Origin: Corynebacterium sp. ACRQK
Lineage (GTDB): Bacteria > Actinomycetota > Actinomycetes > Mycobacteriales > Mycobacteriaceae
Reading direction: 5' to 3'
Length of the DNA stretch: 64,000 bases
NCBI RefSeq assembly: GCF_022345965.1
Contig: NZ_JAKRMU010000005.1
Span: 124,001 to 188,000 of the forward strand
Shown: positions 17,867-26,878 of the stretch, piece after piece
Position numbering within the stretch: the first letter of the stretch is position 1
How the letters are laid out: every line of letters starts with the position of its first letter
Program-made: the position numbers and the translations under genes
Notes under the pieces: generated by a model
Database searches by the model: none
Told to the model about the DNA's origin: nothing
What the model saw: only the letters and a program-made list of their open reading frames with translations

Positions 17867-18430
17867 CTAGCCCTTGATCCCCTTGATCCGTCGACCCATC
17901 TCGCGTGTAATCTCACGCTCTTCCGTACGGCGCTTGATGTCTTGACGCTTGTCGTATTCCTGCTTACCGCGCGCCAGCGCCAGCTCCACCTTCAGCTTGC
18001 CGGCAACGAAGTACAGCTGCAGCGGGACCAAAGTGTTATTTCCGTCGCGAACCTTGCCCATCAGCGAGTCGATCTCCCGGCGGTGCAGCAGCAGCTTGCG
18101 GGTGCGGCGGGGGCTGTGGTTCGTCCAGTGCCCCATGGAGTACTCCGGGATGTGAAGTCCACGCAGCCAGACTTCGCCTTCATCAATGGTGGCGTAGGCG
18201 TCAACAAGAGAAGCCTTACCCTCCCGCAAAGATTTAACTTCCGTACCCACCAAAACCACACCGCACTCATAGGTATCGATGATGTGGTAATCGTGGCGTG
18301 CCTTGCGGTTGGTGGCAACGACGATCTGGCCAGCCCCCTTCTGACCTGTACCTTTTTGCCCCTTCTGGGACCTACCCTTTTTCCCCTTCGATTTCCCCGA
18401 ATCGGTGGGAGTGCTCTTTTTTGCTGCCAT
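17867..18430 (-). CDS. smpB: SsrA-binding protein SmpB
   Basis: SmpB binds tmRNA and delivers it with EF-Tu to stalled ribosomes. The conserved body runs from VVATNRKARHDYHIID through GVVLVGTEVKSLREGKASLVDAYA, GLHIPEYSMGHWTNHSPRRTRKLLLH and LYFVAGKLKVELALARGK to a basic C-terminal helix KRRTEEREITREMGRRIKG that enters the mRNA channel. ATG 18430 gives 187 residues; a GTG nine bases upstream is possible. The first ~35 residues are a Lys/Gly/Gln-rich extension absent from most SmpB proteins. It follows ftsX by about 75 bases in the same orientation, consistent with the corynebacterial ftsE-ftsX-smpB arrangement. Confidence 0.97.
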   Translation of the reverse strand: MAAKKSTPTDSGKSKGKKGRSQKGQKGTGQKGAGQIVVATNRKARHDYHIIDTYECGVVLVGTEVKSLREGKASLVDAYATIDEGEVWLRGLHIPEYSMGHWTNHSPRRTRKLLLHRREIDSLMGKVRDGNNTLVPLQLYFVAGKLKVELALARGKQEYDKRQDIKRRTEEREITREMGRRIKGIKG

Positions 18431-18515
18431 GACAGCCACACACTACCACCGGGCGCTCCTTCGAGCGAAAATGCTTAAGCGCGCTAAGCAGCGCCGACTT
18501 AGCGCAGGCGCAGTG

Positions 18516-19418
18516 CTAGTTCTTCACATACCAGCGCAAGGTGACCTGCGCGGTGATCGCTGCCACGACCACGCCGACCAGCACCACAAACGGCGCAGCC
18601 AACCACAAGTCGCTGTTCGTCACGCGCGCCACGAGCTGCTGGTCGTACACGGCCTTCAAGGCGCGGTCGACCACCAGGATCTTCGCGGCGAACATGCCGC
18701 CAACCGCCAGCACCGCACCGATCAGGGCGGCCATCATGGCCTCCAGGACGAACGGCGCCTGCGTGTACCAGCGCGAAGCGCCGACCATGCGCATAATGCT
18801 GATCTCACTGCGGCGCGAGTAGGCGGTGATCTGCACCATGTTCATGATCAGGAAGATCGCGGCGATGGCCTGAACCGCGGCCACGATAAAGGAGGCGTTG
18901 CGGATGGAGTCCAGGTTGCGCATCGCAGCCTCTAGGTTCTCGCCCTGATCAACGATGTTCGTCACCACCGGATTATCCCGCAGCGCGTCAATGGGGCCGG
19001 AGTTCGCCGGATCAGCCAGGCGCACATGGAAGGCGGCGGGCAGCGCATCCTTCTCCGTCTGCTCCACCAGCTGCGGGTCGGAGTCGCCAAACAGCTCCAC
19101 GAAGCGCTCGTAAGACTGCTCCTTGTTACGGAACGTCACGGACTTCACCGCCTCGTCACCCTCCAGCTGCTGCTTAATCTCGGAGCACTCCGGAGAGGCA
19201 CACGTTGGGTCGGAGCTCGAAATCTTATCGTCGAGCTGCACCATCACCTCGATGCGGTCGAAGTAGATGTCCTTCGTCCGCTCCGTCATCGCGCTCAGCA
19301 GAAAGCCGGTGGCCAGCAGCGCCAGCGCGATGGAGGTGGTGATGATCATCGCGATCGTCATCGTCATGTTGCGGCGCAGGCCCGAAAACGCCTCGCGGAA
19401 CACAAAGTTGGTCTTCAT
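18516..19418 (-). CDS. ftsX: Cell-division ABC permease FtsX
   Basis: FtsX forms with FtsE a membrane complex that activates peptidoglycan hydrolases during division. The 300-residue protein has a cytoplasmic start (REAFSGLRRNMTMTIAMIIT) leading into TM1, an extracellular domain of about 115 residues with a Cys pair (DPTCASPECSEIK) that may form a disulfide, then three TM segments, with SRRSEISIMRMVGASRWYTQ between TM2 and TM3 as in all FtsX. ATG 19418 is preceded on the minus strand by a weak AGGGA about ten bases upstream, within the 10-bp repeat array that separates it from ftsE. Confidence 0.95.
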   Translation of the reverse strand: MKTNFVFREAFSGLRRNMTMTIAMIITTSIALALLATGFLLSAMTERTKDIYFDRIEVMVQLDDKISSSDPTCASPECSEIKQQLEGDEAVKSVTFRNKEQSYERFVELFGDSDPQLVEQTEKDALPAAFHVRLADPANSGPIDALRDNPVVTNIVDQGENLEAAMRNLDSIRNASFIVAAVQAIAAIFLIMNMVQITAYSRRSEISIMRMVGASRWYTQAPFVLEAMMAALIGAVLAVGGMFAAKILVVDRALKAVYDQQLVARVTNSDLWLAAPFVVLVGVVVAAITAQVTLRWYVKN

Positions 19419-19429
19419 TAATGTTTCCC

Positions 19430-19469
19430 TACTGTTCCCTACTGATCTCTACTGATCCGTACTGTTCCC
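19430..19469 (-). repeat. Four tandem 10-bp repeats in the ftsE-ftsX gap
   Basis: On the minus strand the 64-base gap reads GGGAACAGTA, CGGATCAGTA, GAGATCAGTA, GGGAACAGTA in tandem, with a degenerate fifth unit (GGGAAACATTA) just before the ftsX ATG. Each unit contains CAGTA and a purine-rich GGGAA/GGAT core resembling a Shine-Dalgarno sequence. Confidence 0.85.
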
Positions 19470-19482
19470 TTGCAGTTCCGCT

Positions 19483-20178
19483 TTAGTGGCCCACGCCGTA
19501 CATACCGAGCTCGTCGTCGCGCACGAGCTTGCCTTTCGACAGCTCGATCACGCGCTTACGCATGGAGTCCACCGCCACGTCGTCGTGGGTGGACATCACC
19601 ACGGTCGTACCGTTCTGGTTAATGCGGTTGAGCAGCATCATGATCTCTGATGAAGTATCGGGGTCCAGGTTGCCTGTCGGCTCGTCCGCCAGCAGGACCA
19701 AAGGCTTATTTACGGACGCCCGCGCGATCGCCACGCGCTGCTGTTCACCACCCGACAACTCGTGCGGGAAGCGGTTTTCCTTTCCGTCGAGACCAACGGT
19801 CTTCAACGCCGCAGGCACCAAGTGCTGAATTTCCGCGCGCTTCTTGCCGATGACCTCGAGGGCGAAGGCAACGTTGTCGAAGACGGTCTTCTTCGGCAGC
19901 AGGCGGAAGTCCTGGAAGACATAGCCAATGCGCTGGCGTAGCTTCGGCACATCCCGCCCCTTGATCTTGTTCACGTGATAGCCGGCGACGTGCAAGTCCC
20001 CCGAATCTAGCTCTTCCTCGCGCAGAATGAGCTGCAGAAACGTGGACTTACCGGAGCCGGAGGGGCCGATAAGGAAGACGAACTCGCCCTTTTCGATGTC
20101 CAGGGTGATGTTGTCCAGGGCCGGCCGCCCGGAAGACAGATAGCTCTTGGTTACGTTTTCGAAGGTGATCACGAGCAC
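19483..20178 (-). CDS. ftsE: Cell-division ATP-binding protein FtsE
   Basis: FtsE is the cytoplasmic ATPase of the FtsEX complex. The 231-residue protein has [16 protein letters not shown] at the start, Walker A GPSGSGKS (about 37-44), Q-loop region [16 protein letters not shown], signature [14 protein letters not shown], Walker [15 protein letters not shown] and the switch His in MSTHDD. The frame starts at GTG 20178, but a second GTG at 20172 is attractive: a -10-like TACACT (minus strand, 20181-20186) sits only 8 bases away, as in leaderless corynebacterial transcripts. Corynebacterial ftsE normally follows prfB; here abgT and putA lie upstream instead. Confidence 0.95.
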   Translation of the reverse strand: MLVITFENVTKSYLSSGRPALDNITLDIEKGEFVFLIGPSGSGKSTFLQLILREEELDSGDLHVAGYHVNKIKGRDVPKLRQRIGYVFQDFRLLPKKTVFDNVAFALEVIGKKRAEIQHLVPAALKTVGLDGKENRFPHELSGGEQQRVAIARASVNKPLVLLADEPTGNLDPDTSSEIMMLLNRINQNGTTVVMSTHDDVAVDSMRKRVIELSKGKLVRDDELGMYGVGH

Positions 20179-20180
20179 AC

Positions 20181-20186
20181 AGTGTA
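20181..20186 (-). promoter_or_regulatory. Candidate -10 box (TACACT) for a leaderless ftsE transcript
   Basis: TACACT on the minus strand fits TAnnnT. It ends 2 bases before GTG 20178 and 8 before GTG 20172, so transcription could start at or next to the second GTG. No good -35 or Shine-Dalgarno sequence is visible. Confidence 0.35.
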
Positions 20187-20347
20187 GCGAAACCAGTGAG
20201 GTAAAGATAGTCCAAAGTGACTGTTGTTACTCATAGGGTTTCGTGTGGCTTGGTTGTTTTTAGGCTTCCGCTGTCCCGAGTCACCCCAGAATGTAAAGTC
20301 GCAACCCAACCCGGTTGAAGAGTTAGGCGTCAAGAAGAGAAAAGCCC

Positions 20348-21970
20348 ATGAGCGACACGAAGAGCAAAGAAGAGACTACAAAGAGCAATCAACCCGGGGG
20401 CTTCCTCGGATTCATCGAGAAAGTCGGCAACAAACTCCCCGACCCGTTCTGGCTATTCGTCATACTCGGCGGGTTGGTGCTCGTCTCCAGCTTCATCTTC
20501 AACAAGATGGGGCTCAGCGCCACGAACCCAGAAGACGGCAAGAAGGTAGAGATCGTCAACCTGCTGAGTTCTGACGGGCTCAAGGAGATCCTTTCGGGCG
20601 TGGTGGACAACTACGTAACCTTCCCACCGCTGGGTCTGATTATTACGGTCATGCTGGGTGTGGCCGTGGCAGAGCACTCCGGCCTGATTAGCGCGGTGGT
20701 ACGCGCAACCGTATCAAGGGTCGGGCCGACACTTCTGACCTTTGTTGTGGCTCTGGCAGGTGTAACGGGCTCTGTAGCCTCCGATGCGGTGTACGTGATC
20801 CTCATTCCGCTGGGCGCAGTGTCCTTCCGCGCAGTAGGCCGTTCCCCGATCGTCGGCGCGATGGTGGCCTTTGCCGCATCCTCAGCTGGGTTTAACTCCT
20901 CGCTGATCCTAAACATCACCGACGTTCTGCTGGGTGGCATCTCTACCTCGGCGGCTCAGATCGTGGACGACGAGTACTTCGTCTCTCCGCTGGCCAACTA
21001 CTTCTTCGTAGCCGTCAGCGCGGTCGTGCTGGCGCTGATCATCACGGCAGTGACGGAACTGTACATGAAAAAGCGCGCCCTAGACCTTGTTGACCACGAC
21101 GAGATCGACTACTCGGAGGTCACCTTCAACACCGGCCGCGACGGCGATGACGAGCTCGCCGGAGACGTACCGCAGGAAAAGATCACCGCTGCACTGAAAC
21201 TCGATGTCGACGAGACGCGTGCACTGCAGAACACCACCATCGTCGCCGTAATCATGACAGCCATCTACTTCGCACTGCTGTTTGTTCCGGGATCGCCGCT
21301 TCAAGGCGAAAACGGCGAAGTGATGTCCAGCCCCCTGATCACCGCAGTAGCCGTCCCCATCGGCGCTGCCTTCCTGATCCTCGGCCTGGTTTACGGCCTG
21401 GGCATCAAGTCCATCACGAAGGCCAGCGACGTCCCGGACTTCATGGCGCGCGGCCTCAAGACCCTGCTGCCGATGATGGTGCTGTTCTTCGCCGTATCCC
21501 AGTTCCTCGCCTGGTTCAAGGCATCCAACCTGGGCGCGTGGACCGCCATTAAGGGCGCAGAGCTGCTACAGAAGACCGATCTTCCACCGCTGCTGCTTTT
21601 CGGCGCCTTTGTGATCCTGGTGGCGCTGGTGAACCTCTTCATCACTTCTGGCTCCGCCCAGTGGGCACTAATGGCACCGATCGTCGTGCCGATGTTCATG
21701 TACGTCGGATTCTCCCCCGAGGTCACCCAGATGCTGTTCCGTATCGGCGACTCTCCCTCGAACATCATCACCCCGATGAGCCCGTACTTCGCCCTGGCTC
21801 TAACCTTCCTGCAGCGCTACTACAAGAAGGCGGGCATCGGAACGCTGATGTCGCTGGCGCTGCCGTACTCCATCGCCATGCTGGTTGGCTGGTTCCTATT
21901 CTTCGCCCTCTGGTGGATGATCGGCCTGCCACTCGGCCCCGGCACCCCGATGGACTACCCGGCGCCGTAG
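20348..21970 (+). CDS. AbgT-family transporter
   Basis: A 540-residue membrane protein of the AbgT (p-aminobenzoyl-glutamate transporter) family. It starts with a hydrophilic ~25-residue tail and FLGFIEKVGNKLPDPFWLFV, typical of the family, and later has FPPLGLIITVMLGVAVAEHSG, GSVASDAVYVILIPLGA, SAQWALMAPIVVPMFMYVGF and RIGDSPSNIITPMSPYFALA. Family members import p-aminobenzoyl-glutamate or, in some species, export sulfonamides and pABA; which applies here cannot be told. ATG 20348 follows AAGAGAAAAG. It is followed by putA in the same direction after about 157 bases with its own palindrome, so co-transcription is uncertain. Confidence 0.92.
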   Translation: MSDTKSKEETTKSNQPGGFLGFIEKVGNKLPDPFWLFVILGGLVLVSSFIFNKMGLSATNPEDGKKVEIVNLLSSDGLKEILSGVVDNYVTFPPLGLIITVMLGVAVAEHSGLISAVVRATVSRVGPTLLTFVVALAGVTGSVASDAVYVILIPLGAVSFRAVGRSPIVGAMVAFAASSAGFNSSLILNITDVLLGGISTSAAQIVDDEYFVSPLANYFFVAVSAVVLALIITAVTELYMKKRALDLVDHDEIDYSEVTFNTGRDGDDELAGDVPQEKITAALKLDVDETRALQNTTIVAVIMTAIYFALLFVPGSPLQGENGEVMSSPLITAVAVPIGAAFLILGLVYGLGIKSITKASDVPDFMARGLKTLLPMMVLFFAVSQFLAWFKASNLGAWTAIKGAELLQKTDLPPLLLFGAFVILVALVNLFITSGSAQWALMAPIVVPMFMYVGFSPEVTQMLFRIGDSPSNIITPMSPYFALALTFLQRYYKKAGIGTLMSLALPYSIAMLVGWFLFFALWWMIGLPLGPGTPMDYPAP

Positions 21971-22106
21971 CGCCCTAGCCCCGGCGCTGGTTCTGAGCTG
22001 GGCTGGCGCACAACTTAGGTTCAGCCCCGTGCTAGCCCTGCCAGAACCTTATCGTTAGTGTGGAAAATGTACCCTGCACACCACTTGGCCAGGGTTCCAC
22101 ATTGCG

Positions 22107-22118
22107 CCTTGGCCAAGG
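22107..22118 (+). promoter_or_regulatory. Perfect 12-bp palindrome overlapping the putA ribosome-binding site
   Basis: CCTTGGCCAAGG is fully self-complementary, overlaps the AAGGAT Shine-Dalgarno and ends 9 bases before the TTG start. A related half, CTTGGCCA, occurs at 22084-22091, about two helical turns upstream. The layout suggests an operator blocking putA expression; this is inference. Confidence 0.45.
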
Positions 22119-22127
22119 ATCTAAGAA

Positions 22128-25100
22128 TTGAGGTCGGCGTTGAACAGCCAGGCTAATACTCCTTTACCCAATAGCTCCGATGTCGAAGCGGTAGTCACCA
22201 AGGCCATCCACCGCGCCGAGCAATGGCTCGAGATCGAAGAGACCTCTGCTTCCACGAAGCAGTTGGCAGACATGGTGCACGATCCCGACGGCGTGGAATT
22301 CACCTTCGCCTTCGTCGACCGCGTGGCCCGCCCTGAGGACAACCAAGTTTCGGCCAAGGAGTTCGCCAAGATTGCCAACCCGTTCAAGCGCACCGAGCCG
22401 GTGCCGGGATTCATGAGCCTGGTCGATTCCATCCTGGTTACCGCCGGTTCCATCGCGGCCCCACTGCTGCCGAATATCGTCATGCCGATCGCGCGCTCCT
22501 ACCTGCGCGCCACCGTTGGCCACCTGGTGCTGGATGCGGAATCCAAGGCGCTGGACCGCATGTTGGACGACTACCGCGAAAAGGGCTTCCAGCTGAACCT
22601 CAACCTGCTGGGCGAGGCCGTGCTTGGCGAGGCTGAGGCACAGCGCCGCCTGGATAACACCCTCGACCTGCTGAAGAACCCGCGGGTGGACTACGTGTCC
22701 GTCAAGGCTTCCTCCGTGGTCAGCCAGCTGAACCACTGGGATTTCGAGGGCTCCATCGAACGTCTGAAGGATCGCCTACGCCCGCTGTACCGCCAGGCCA
22801 TGAAGCGCGACCCGCACCCCTTCATCAATCTGGACATGGAGGAGTACAAGGACCTCCATCTGACTCTTAAGCTGTTCACTGAACTGCTGGACGAGGAAGA
22901 GTTCCAGAGCCTGGAGGCCGGCATCGTGCTGCAGGCCTACCTGCCCGACACCTTCGACGCGCTGCAGGAGCTGGCGGAGTTCGCCGCGCAGCGCCGTGCC
23001 AAGGGCGGCGCGAAGATCAAGGTGCGTCTGGTGAAGGGCGCCAACCTCTCCATGGAGCGCGTGGATTCGGAGGTCCACGACTGGCCGCAGGCCCCCTACC
23101 TGACGAAGGCGGAAGTGGATGCCAACTACATCCGCCTGCTGGATTGGGTGCTGCAGCCCGAGCACGCAGATAACCTGCGTATCGGCGTGGCCTCGCACAA
23201 CCTGTACCACCTGGCGCTCGCGCACGAGCTGTCCGTCGCTCGCAACGTGGAGCACCAGCTGGACGCTGAGATGCTGCAAGGCATGTCCCCAGCACAGTCC
23301 GCGGCCGTGCGCGACGTCACGGGCAATATGATCCTGTACACCCCGGTGGTCAAGAAGGAAGACTTCGACGTGGCCATCAGCTACCTGGTGCGCCGCCTAG
23401 AGGAAAACGGTGCAAAGCAGAACTTCCTCTACGCACTGTTCACCCCGGAGGATGACGAGACCGACGTCACCGGCATGACCCCGATGCAAGGCCAGGAGCT
23501 GCGCTTCCGCAACTCCGTGCGCGACCGCTGGGAGACTTTCGCCGGTTCGCGTCGAACCCAGAACCGTCTGGAGGAAGAGGCCGAGAAGAAGGGCTGCCAG
23601 TCCGACGGCCTACCCGGCAACTTCGTCAATGAGCCCGACACCGACCCGACACTGCCCGCCAACCGCGAGTGGGCACTGCAGATCGTCGATCCGTCGAGCG
23701 ATCCTGGCCCCGCCCAGACCCCGGAGGTTACTGACCCTGCGGTTATTGACGCCGCCGTCGCCCGTTGCCGCGAGGCTTCCAAGAAATGGTCGCAGAAGAC
23801 CGGCGCGGAGCGTGCAGAGCTATTGGACCAGGCGGCACACGCCCTGGCCAACAACCGCTCGAAGTTGATTTCGGCTGCGGTTTTCGAGGCGGGTAAGACC
23901 GTCGCCGAGACCGACCCCGAGGTTTCCGAGGCCATCGACTTCGCCCGCTACTACGCGGAGAGCGCCCGCCAGCTAGACCACGTGCGCGGCTCGGTGTTCA
24001 CCCCGTACAAATCCGTGGTGATCACCCCGCCGTGGAACTTTCCCATCGCCATCCCGCTGGGCGGCGTTTTCGCCGCGCTGGCTGCCGGTTCCTGCGCGAT
24101 CATCAAGCCTGCTCCGCAGGTACTGCGCATCGCGGAGGTCTTCATGGAGATTCTGCGTGAGGCTGGCATTTCCGAGGATCTGGTGCAGCTGGTCAACGCC
24201 GACGAGGCGGAGGCCGGCAAGCGTCTGGTGAGCCACCCGGATGTCGAGTCCGTGATCCTGACCGGTGCTTCCGAGACCGCGAAGCTGTTCCGCGGCTGGA
24301 AGCCGCGCATGGTCATTAACGCGGAGACTTCCGGCAAGAACGCGATCATCGTTACCCCGGCGGCGGACCCGGATCTGGCGGTGGCGGATATCTTCAAGTC
24401 TGCGTATGGCCACGCGGGCCAGAAGTGCTCTGCCGCCTCGCTGATCATCACCGTCGGTTCGATCGGCAAGTCCAAGCGCTTCATCAACCAGCTGGTCGAT
24501 GCGGTGCGTTCCATGAAGGTCGGCCCGGGCTCCGACATCTCCACCTTTATGAACGGCGTGATCGAGGAGCCGGGCGACAAGCTGCTGCGCGGCCTGACCG
24601 AGCTGGAGAAGGGCGAGAAGTGGCTGGTCAAGCCCCGCAAGCTCAACGACGAGGGCACCCTGTGGTCCCCTGGCCTGCGCGATAACGTGAAGCCGGGCAG
24701 CTGGTTCCACACCCACGAGTGCTTCGGCCCAGTGGCGGGCATCATGCACGCTGAAACTCTGGACGAGGCCATCGAGTGGCAAAACTCCACCGGCTTCGGC
24801 CTGACCGGCGGCATCCACACCATCGACGTGGAAGAAACCGCTTACTGGCGCGAGCGCGTGGAGGTCGGCAACGCCTACGTGGAGCGCGGCATCACCGGCG
24901 CTATCGTGCAGCGTCAGTCCTTCGGCGGCTGGAAGAACTCCGCCCTGGGCAGCGGCGCGAAGGCCGGTGGCCCGAACTACGTCGCCCAGCAGGGCGTGTG
25001 GACCGAGGGTGACTTGAGCGAGCTGGCAGCGGGCACCTTGCCGACGCACATCACGCAGCTACTGCGCGAGATCCGCGGCCTGGGTTCCCCTGCCCTGTCC

Positions 25101-25616
25101 AAGGACGATCACGTGTGGCTGCGTCGCGCTGCGGAGTCGGATGCCTACGCGATGTCTACCGAGTTCGGCGTTGAGCACGACAAGACGGCCCTGGTTGTGG
25201 AGTCCAACGTGTTCCGCTACAAGCCGCTGCTCGAGCCGCTGCGCGTCCGCGTTTCCGAGGGCGCCAACCCGCGCGACCTGCTGCGCCTGAAGCTGGCCTC
25301 CGCTGCTACGGGCACGGAGCTGGATATTTCCGCCAACCCGGAGATCGCCCGCGAGTGGGGCGAGCTCGGCGAGCAGATGCGTACTTCCTCCGACCGCGAC
25401 TTTGCCGAGGAAATCGCCATCGCCCAATCCGTGCGCGTCCGCTCGTTGGGTGAGGCTCCGGATGAGTTCTACGAGGCCGCTGCGAAGTCCGGCTCCGTGA
25501 TCCTGGATCAGGATGTACTGCCCGATGGCCGCCGCGAGCTGCTGCCGCTGCTACTCGAGCAGGCGATCTCCACCACGGAGCACCGCTTCGGCTACATCCA
25601 CGGCCTCACGCCTTAA
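22128..25616 (+). CDS. putA: Bifunctional proline dehydrogenase / L-glutamate gamma-semialdehyde dehydrogenase PutA
   Basis: A 1162-residue bifunctional enzyme converting proline to glutamate. The FAD-dependent proline dehydrogenase barrel occupies about residues 95-470 (VDYVSVKASSV, GAKIKVRLVKGANLSMER, RIGVASHNLYHLA). The aldehyde dehydrogenase half runs from about 520 to 1000: TPPWNFPIAIPLGGVFAAL, NAETSGKNAI with Glu733, and GHAGQKCSAAS with catalytic Cys767. A C-terminal ~150-residue extension follows, as in actinobacterial PutA. The start is TTG 22128 with AAGGAT at 22115-22120; no DNA-binding ribbon-helix-helix domain is present, so regulation must come from elsewhere. It lies between AbgT and the convergent prfB. 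Confidence 0.96.
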   Translation: MRSALNSQANTPLPNSSDVEAVVTKAIHRAEQWLEIEETSASTKQLADMVHDPDGVEFTFAFVDRVARPEDNQVSAKEFAKIANPFKRTEPVPGFMSLVDSILVTAGSIAAPLLPNIVMPIARSYLRATVGHLVLDAESKALDRMLDDYREKGFQLNLNLLGEAVLGEAEAQRRLDNTLDLLKNPRVDYVSVKASSVVSQLNHWDFEGSIERLKDRLRPLYRQAMKRDPHPFINLDMEEYKDLHLTLKLFTELLDEEEFQSLEAGIVLQAYLPDTFDALQELAEFAAQRRAKGGAKIKVRLVKGANLSMERVDSEVHDWPQAPYLTKAEVDANYIRLLDWVLQPEHADNLRIGVASHNLYHLALAHELSVARNVEHQLDAEMLQGMSPAQSAAVRDVTGNMILYTPVVKKEDFDVAISYLVRRLEENGAKQNFLYALFTPEDDETDVTGMTPMQGQELRFRNSVRDRWETFAGSRRTQNRLEEEAEKKGCQSDGLPGNFVNEPDTDPTLPANREWALQIVDPSSDPGPAQTPEVTDPAVIDAAVARCREASKKWSQKTGAERAELLDQAAHALANNRSKLISAAVFEAGKTVAETDPEVSEAIDFARYYAESARQLDHVRGSVFTPYKSVVITPPWNFPIAIPLGGVFAALAAGSCAIIKPAPQVLRIAEVFMEILREAGISEDLVQLVNADEAEAGKRLVSHPDVESVILTGASETAKLFRGWKPRMVINAETSGKNAIIVTPAADPDLAVADIFKSAYGHAGQKCSAASLIITVGSIGKSKRFINQLVDAVRSMKVGPGSDISTFMNGVIEEPGDKLLRGLTELEKGEKWLVKPRKLNDEGTLWSPGLRDNVKPGSWFHTHECFGPVAGIMHAETLDEAIEWQNSTGFGLTGGIHTIDVEETAYWRERVEVGNAYVERGITGAIVQRQSFGGWKNSALGSGAKAGGPNYVAQQGVWTEGDLSELAAGTLPTHITQLLREIRGLGSPALSKDDHVWLRRAAESDAYAMSTEFGVEHDKTALVVESNVFRYKPLLEPLRVRVSEGANPRDLLRLKLASAATGTELDISANPEIAREWGELGEQMRTSSDRDFAEEIAIAQSVRVRSLGEAPDEFYEAAAKSGSVILDQDVLPDGRRELLPLLLEQAISTTEHRFGYIHGLTP

Positions 25617-25705
25617 GTCGCAGCGCTGAGCCTGGCCGGGCGCGTAGCCCTGGCTCGGCCGCCAGCCCGGTCGCGGCCCGGCGCGCTCGCGTACAGCTCG
25701 GCGCG

Positions 25706-26839
25706 CTAGGCCTGCGCTTCCTGCTGCTGCGCCATGCGCCAGCGGATGCCGGCCTCCAGGAATCCGTCGAGGTCTCCATCCAGCACCTTGCTGGGGTCGT
25801 TGACCTCGACGTTCGTGCGCAGGTCCTTCACCATCTGGTACGGATGCAGCACGTAGTTGCGCATCTGGTTACCCCAGGAGTTCGATCCGTCGCCCTTCAG
25901 CGCGTCCATTTCGGCCTGTTCTTCTTGACGCTTACGCTCCAGCAGCTTCGCCTGCAGCACCCGCATGGCGGATGCCTTGTTCTGAATCTGCGATTTCTCG
26001 TTCTGGCACGTCACCACAATGCCGGTGGGCACGTGGGTCAGGCGTACCGCCGAGTCGGTGGTGTTCACCGACTGCCCGCCGGGGCCAGAGGAGCGGTAGG
26101 CGTCCACGCGCACGTCGTTTTCGTCAATGTCGATGTGGTCGGTCTTCTCCACCACTGGCAGCACCTCCACCTCAGCAAACGAGGTCTGGCGGCGCCCCTG
26201 GTTGTCGAAGGGAGAAATACGCACTAGGCGGTGGGTGCCCTGTTCCACGGAGAGGGTACCGTACATGTATTCGCCGTGGATGACGATGGTCGCGGACTTA
26301 ATGCCAGCTTCCTCGGCGTAGGAGATGTCGTAGACCTCCACCTTGTGGCCGGCCTTTTCGGCCCAGCGGGTGTACATGCGCAGCAGCATCTCTGCCCAGT
26401 CGGCAGCATCCACGCCACCGGCGGCACTGCGGATGTTTAGCACAGCTTCGCGCTCGTCGTACTCCCCCGACAGCATCGTCGTGACCTCAAGCGATTCAAT
26501 TTCTTGGCGCAATTCCGCGCGTTCGGCGTCTGCCAACTGCACGGCTTCCTGGGCGGCATCCGGGTCGTCCCCGGCTTCCTCCTCAGCCATGTCGTAGAGC
26601 ACCGGCAGGTCATCCAAGCGTTGGCGCAACCCCGTGACCTTCTTCAACTTCGCCTGTACGCGGGAGAGTTCGGAAGTCACTTGCTGCGCATGGTCTGGAT
26701 CGTCCCACAGGGAAGGATCGGCGGATTTTTCCTCCAGCTCGCGGGCGCGATCGCCCAGCTCGTCGAGGTCCAGCACCTTCTCAATGGTGGTCAGGGTGCC
26801 GTCCAGGTCGCTTAGGTCTGCAGAAACTTCCGGTTGCAT
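25706..26839 (-). CDS. prfB: Peptide chain release factor 2
   Basis: RF2 terminates translation at UGA and UAA. ATG 26839 (MQPEVSADL) gives 377 residues. The stop-codon recognition motif SPF occurs in [12 protein letters not shown] and the catalytic GGQ in [16 protein letters not shown]. The N-terminal helical domain is complete ([20 protein letters not shown]). The frame is continuous, without the programmed +1 frameshift used for RF2 autoregulation in many bacteria, as is common in actinobacteria. It diverges from the IMPase-family gene with about 40 bases between starts, so their promoters must overlap. Confidence 0.97.
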   Translation of the reverse strand: MQPEVSADLSDLDGTLTTIEKVLDLDELGDRARELEEKSADPSLWDDPDHAQQVTSELSRVQAKLKKVTGLRQRLDDLPVLYDMAEEEAGDDPDAAQEAVQLADAERAELRQEIESLEVTTMLSGEYDEREAVLNIRSAAGGVDAADWAEMLLRMYTRWAEKAGHKVEVYDISYAEEAGIKSATIVIHGEYMYGTLSVEQGTHRLVRISPFDNQGRRQTSFAEVEVLPVVEKTDHIDIDENDVRVDAYRSSGPGGQSVNTTDSAVRLTHVPTGIVVTCQNEKSQIQNKASAMRVLQAKLLERKRQEEQAEMDALKGDGSNSWGNQMRNYVLHPYQMVKDLRTNVEVNDPSKVLDGDLDGFLEAGIRWRMAQQQEAQA

Positions 26840-26878
26840 AATGCGCAAGTCTACCCGGCGACATGCACAATGGAATGT

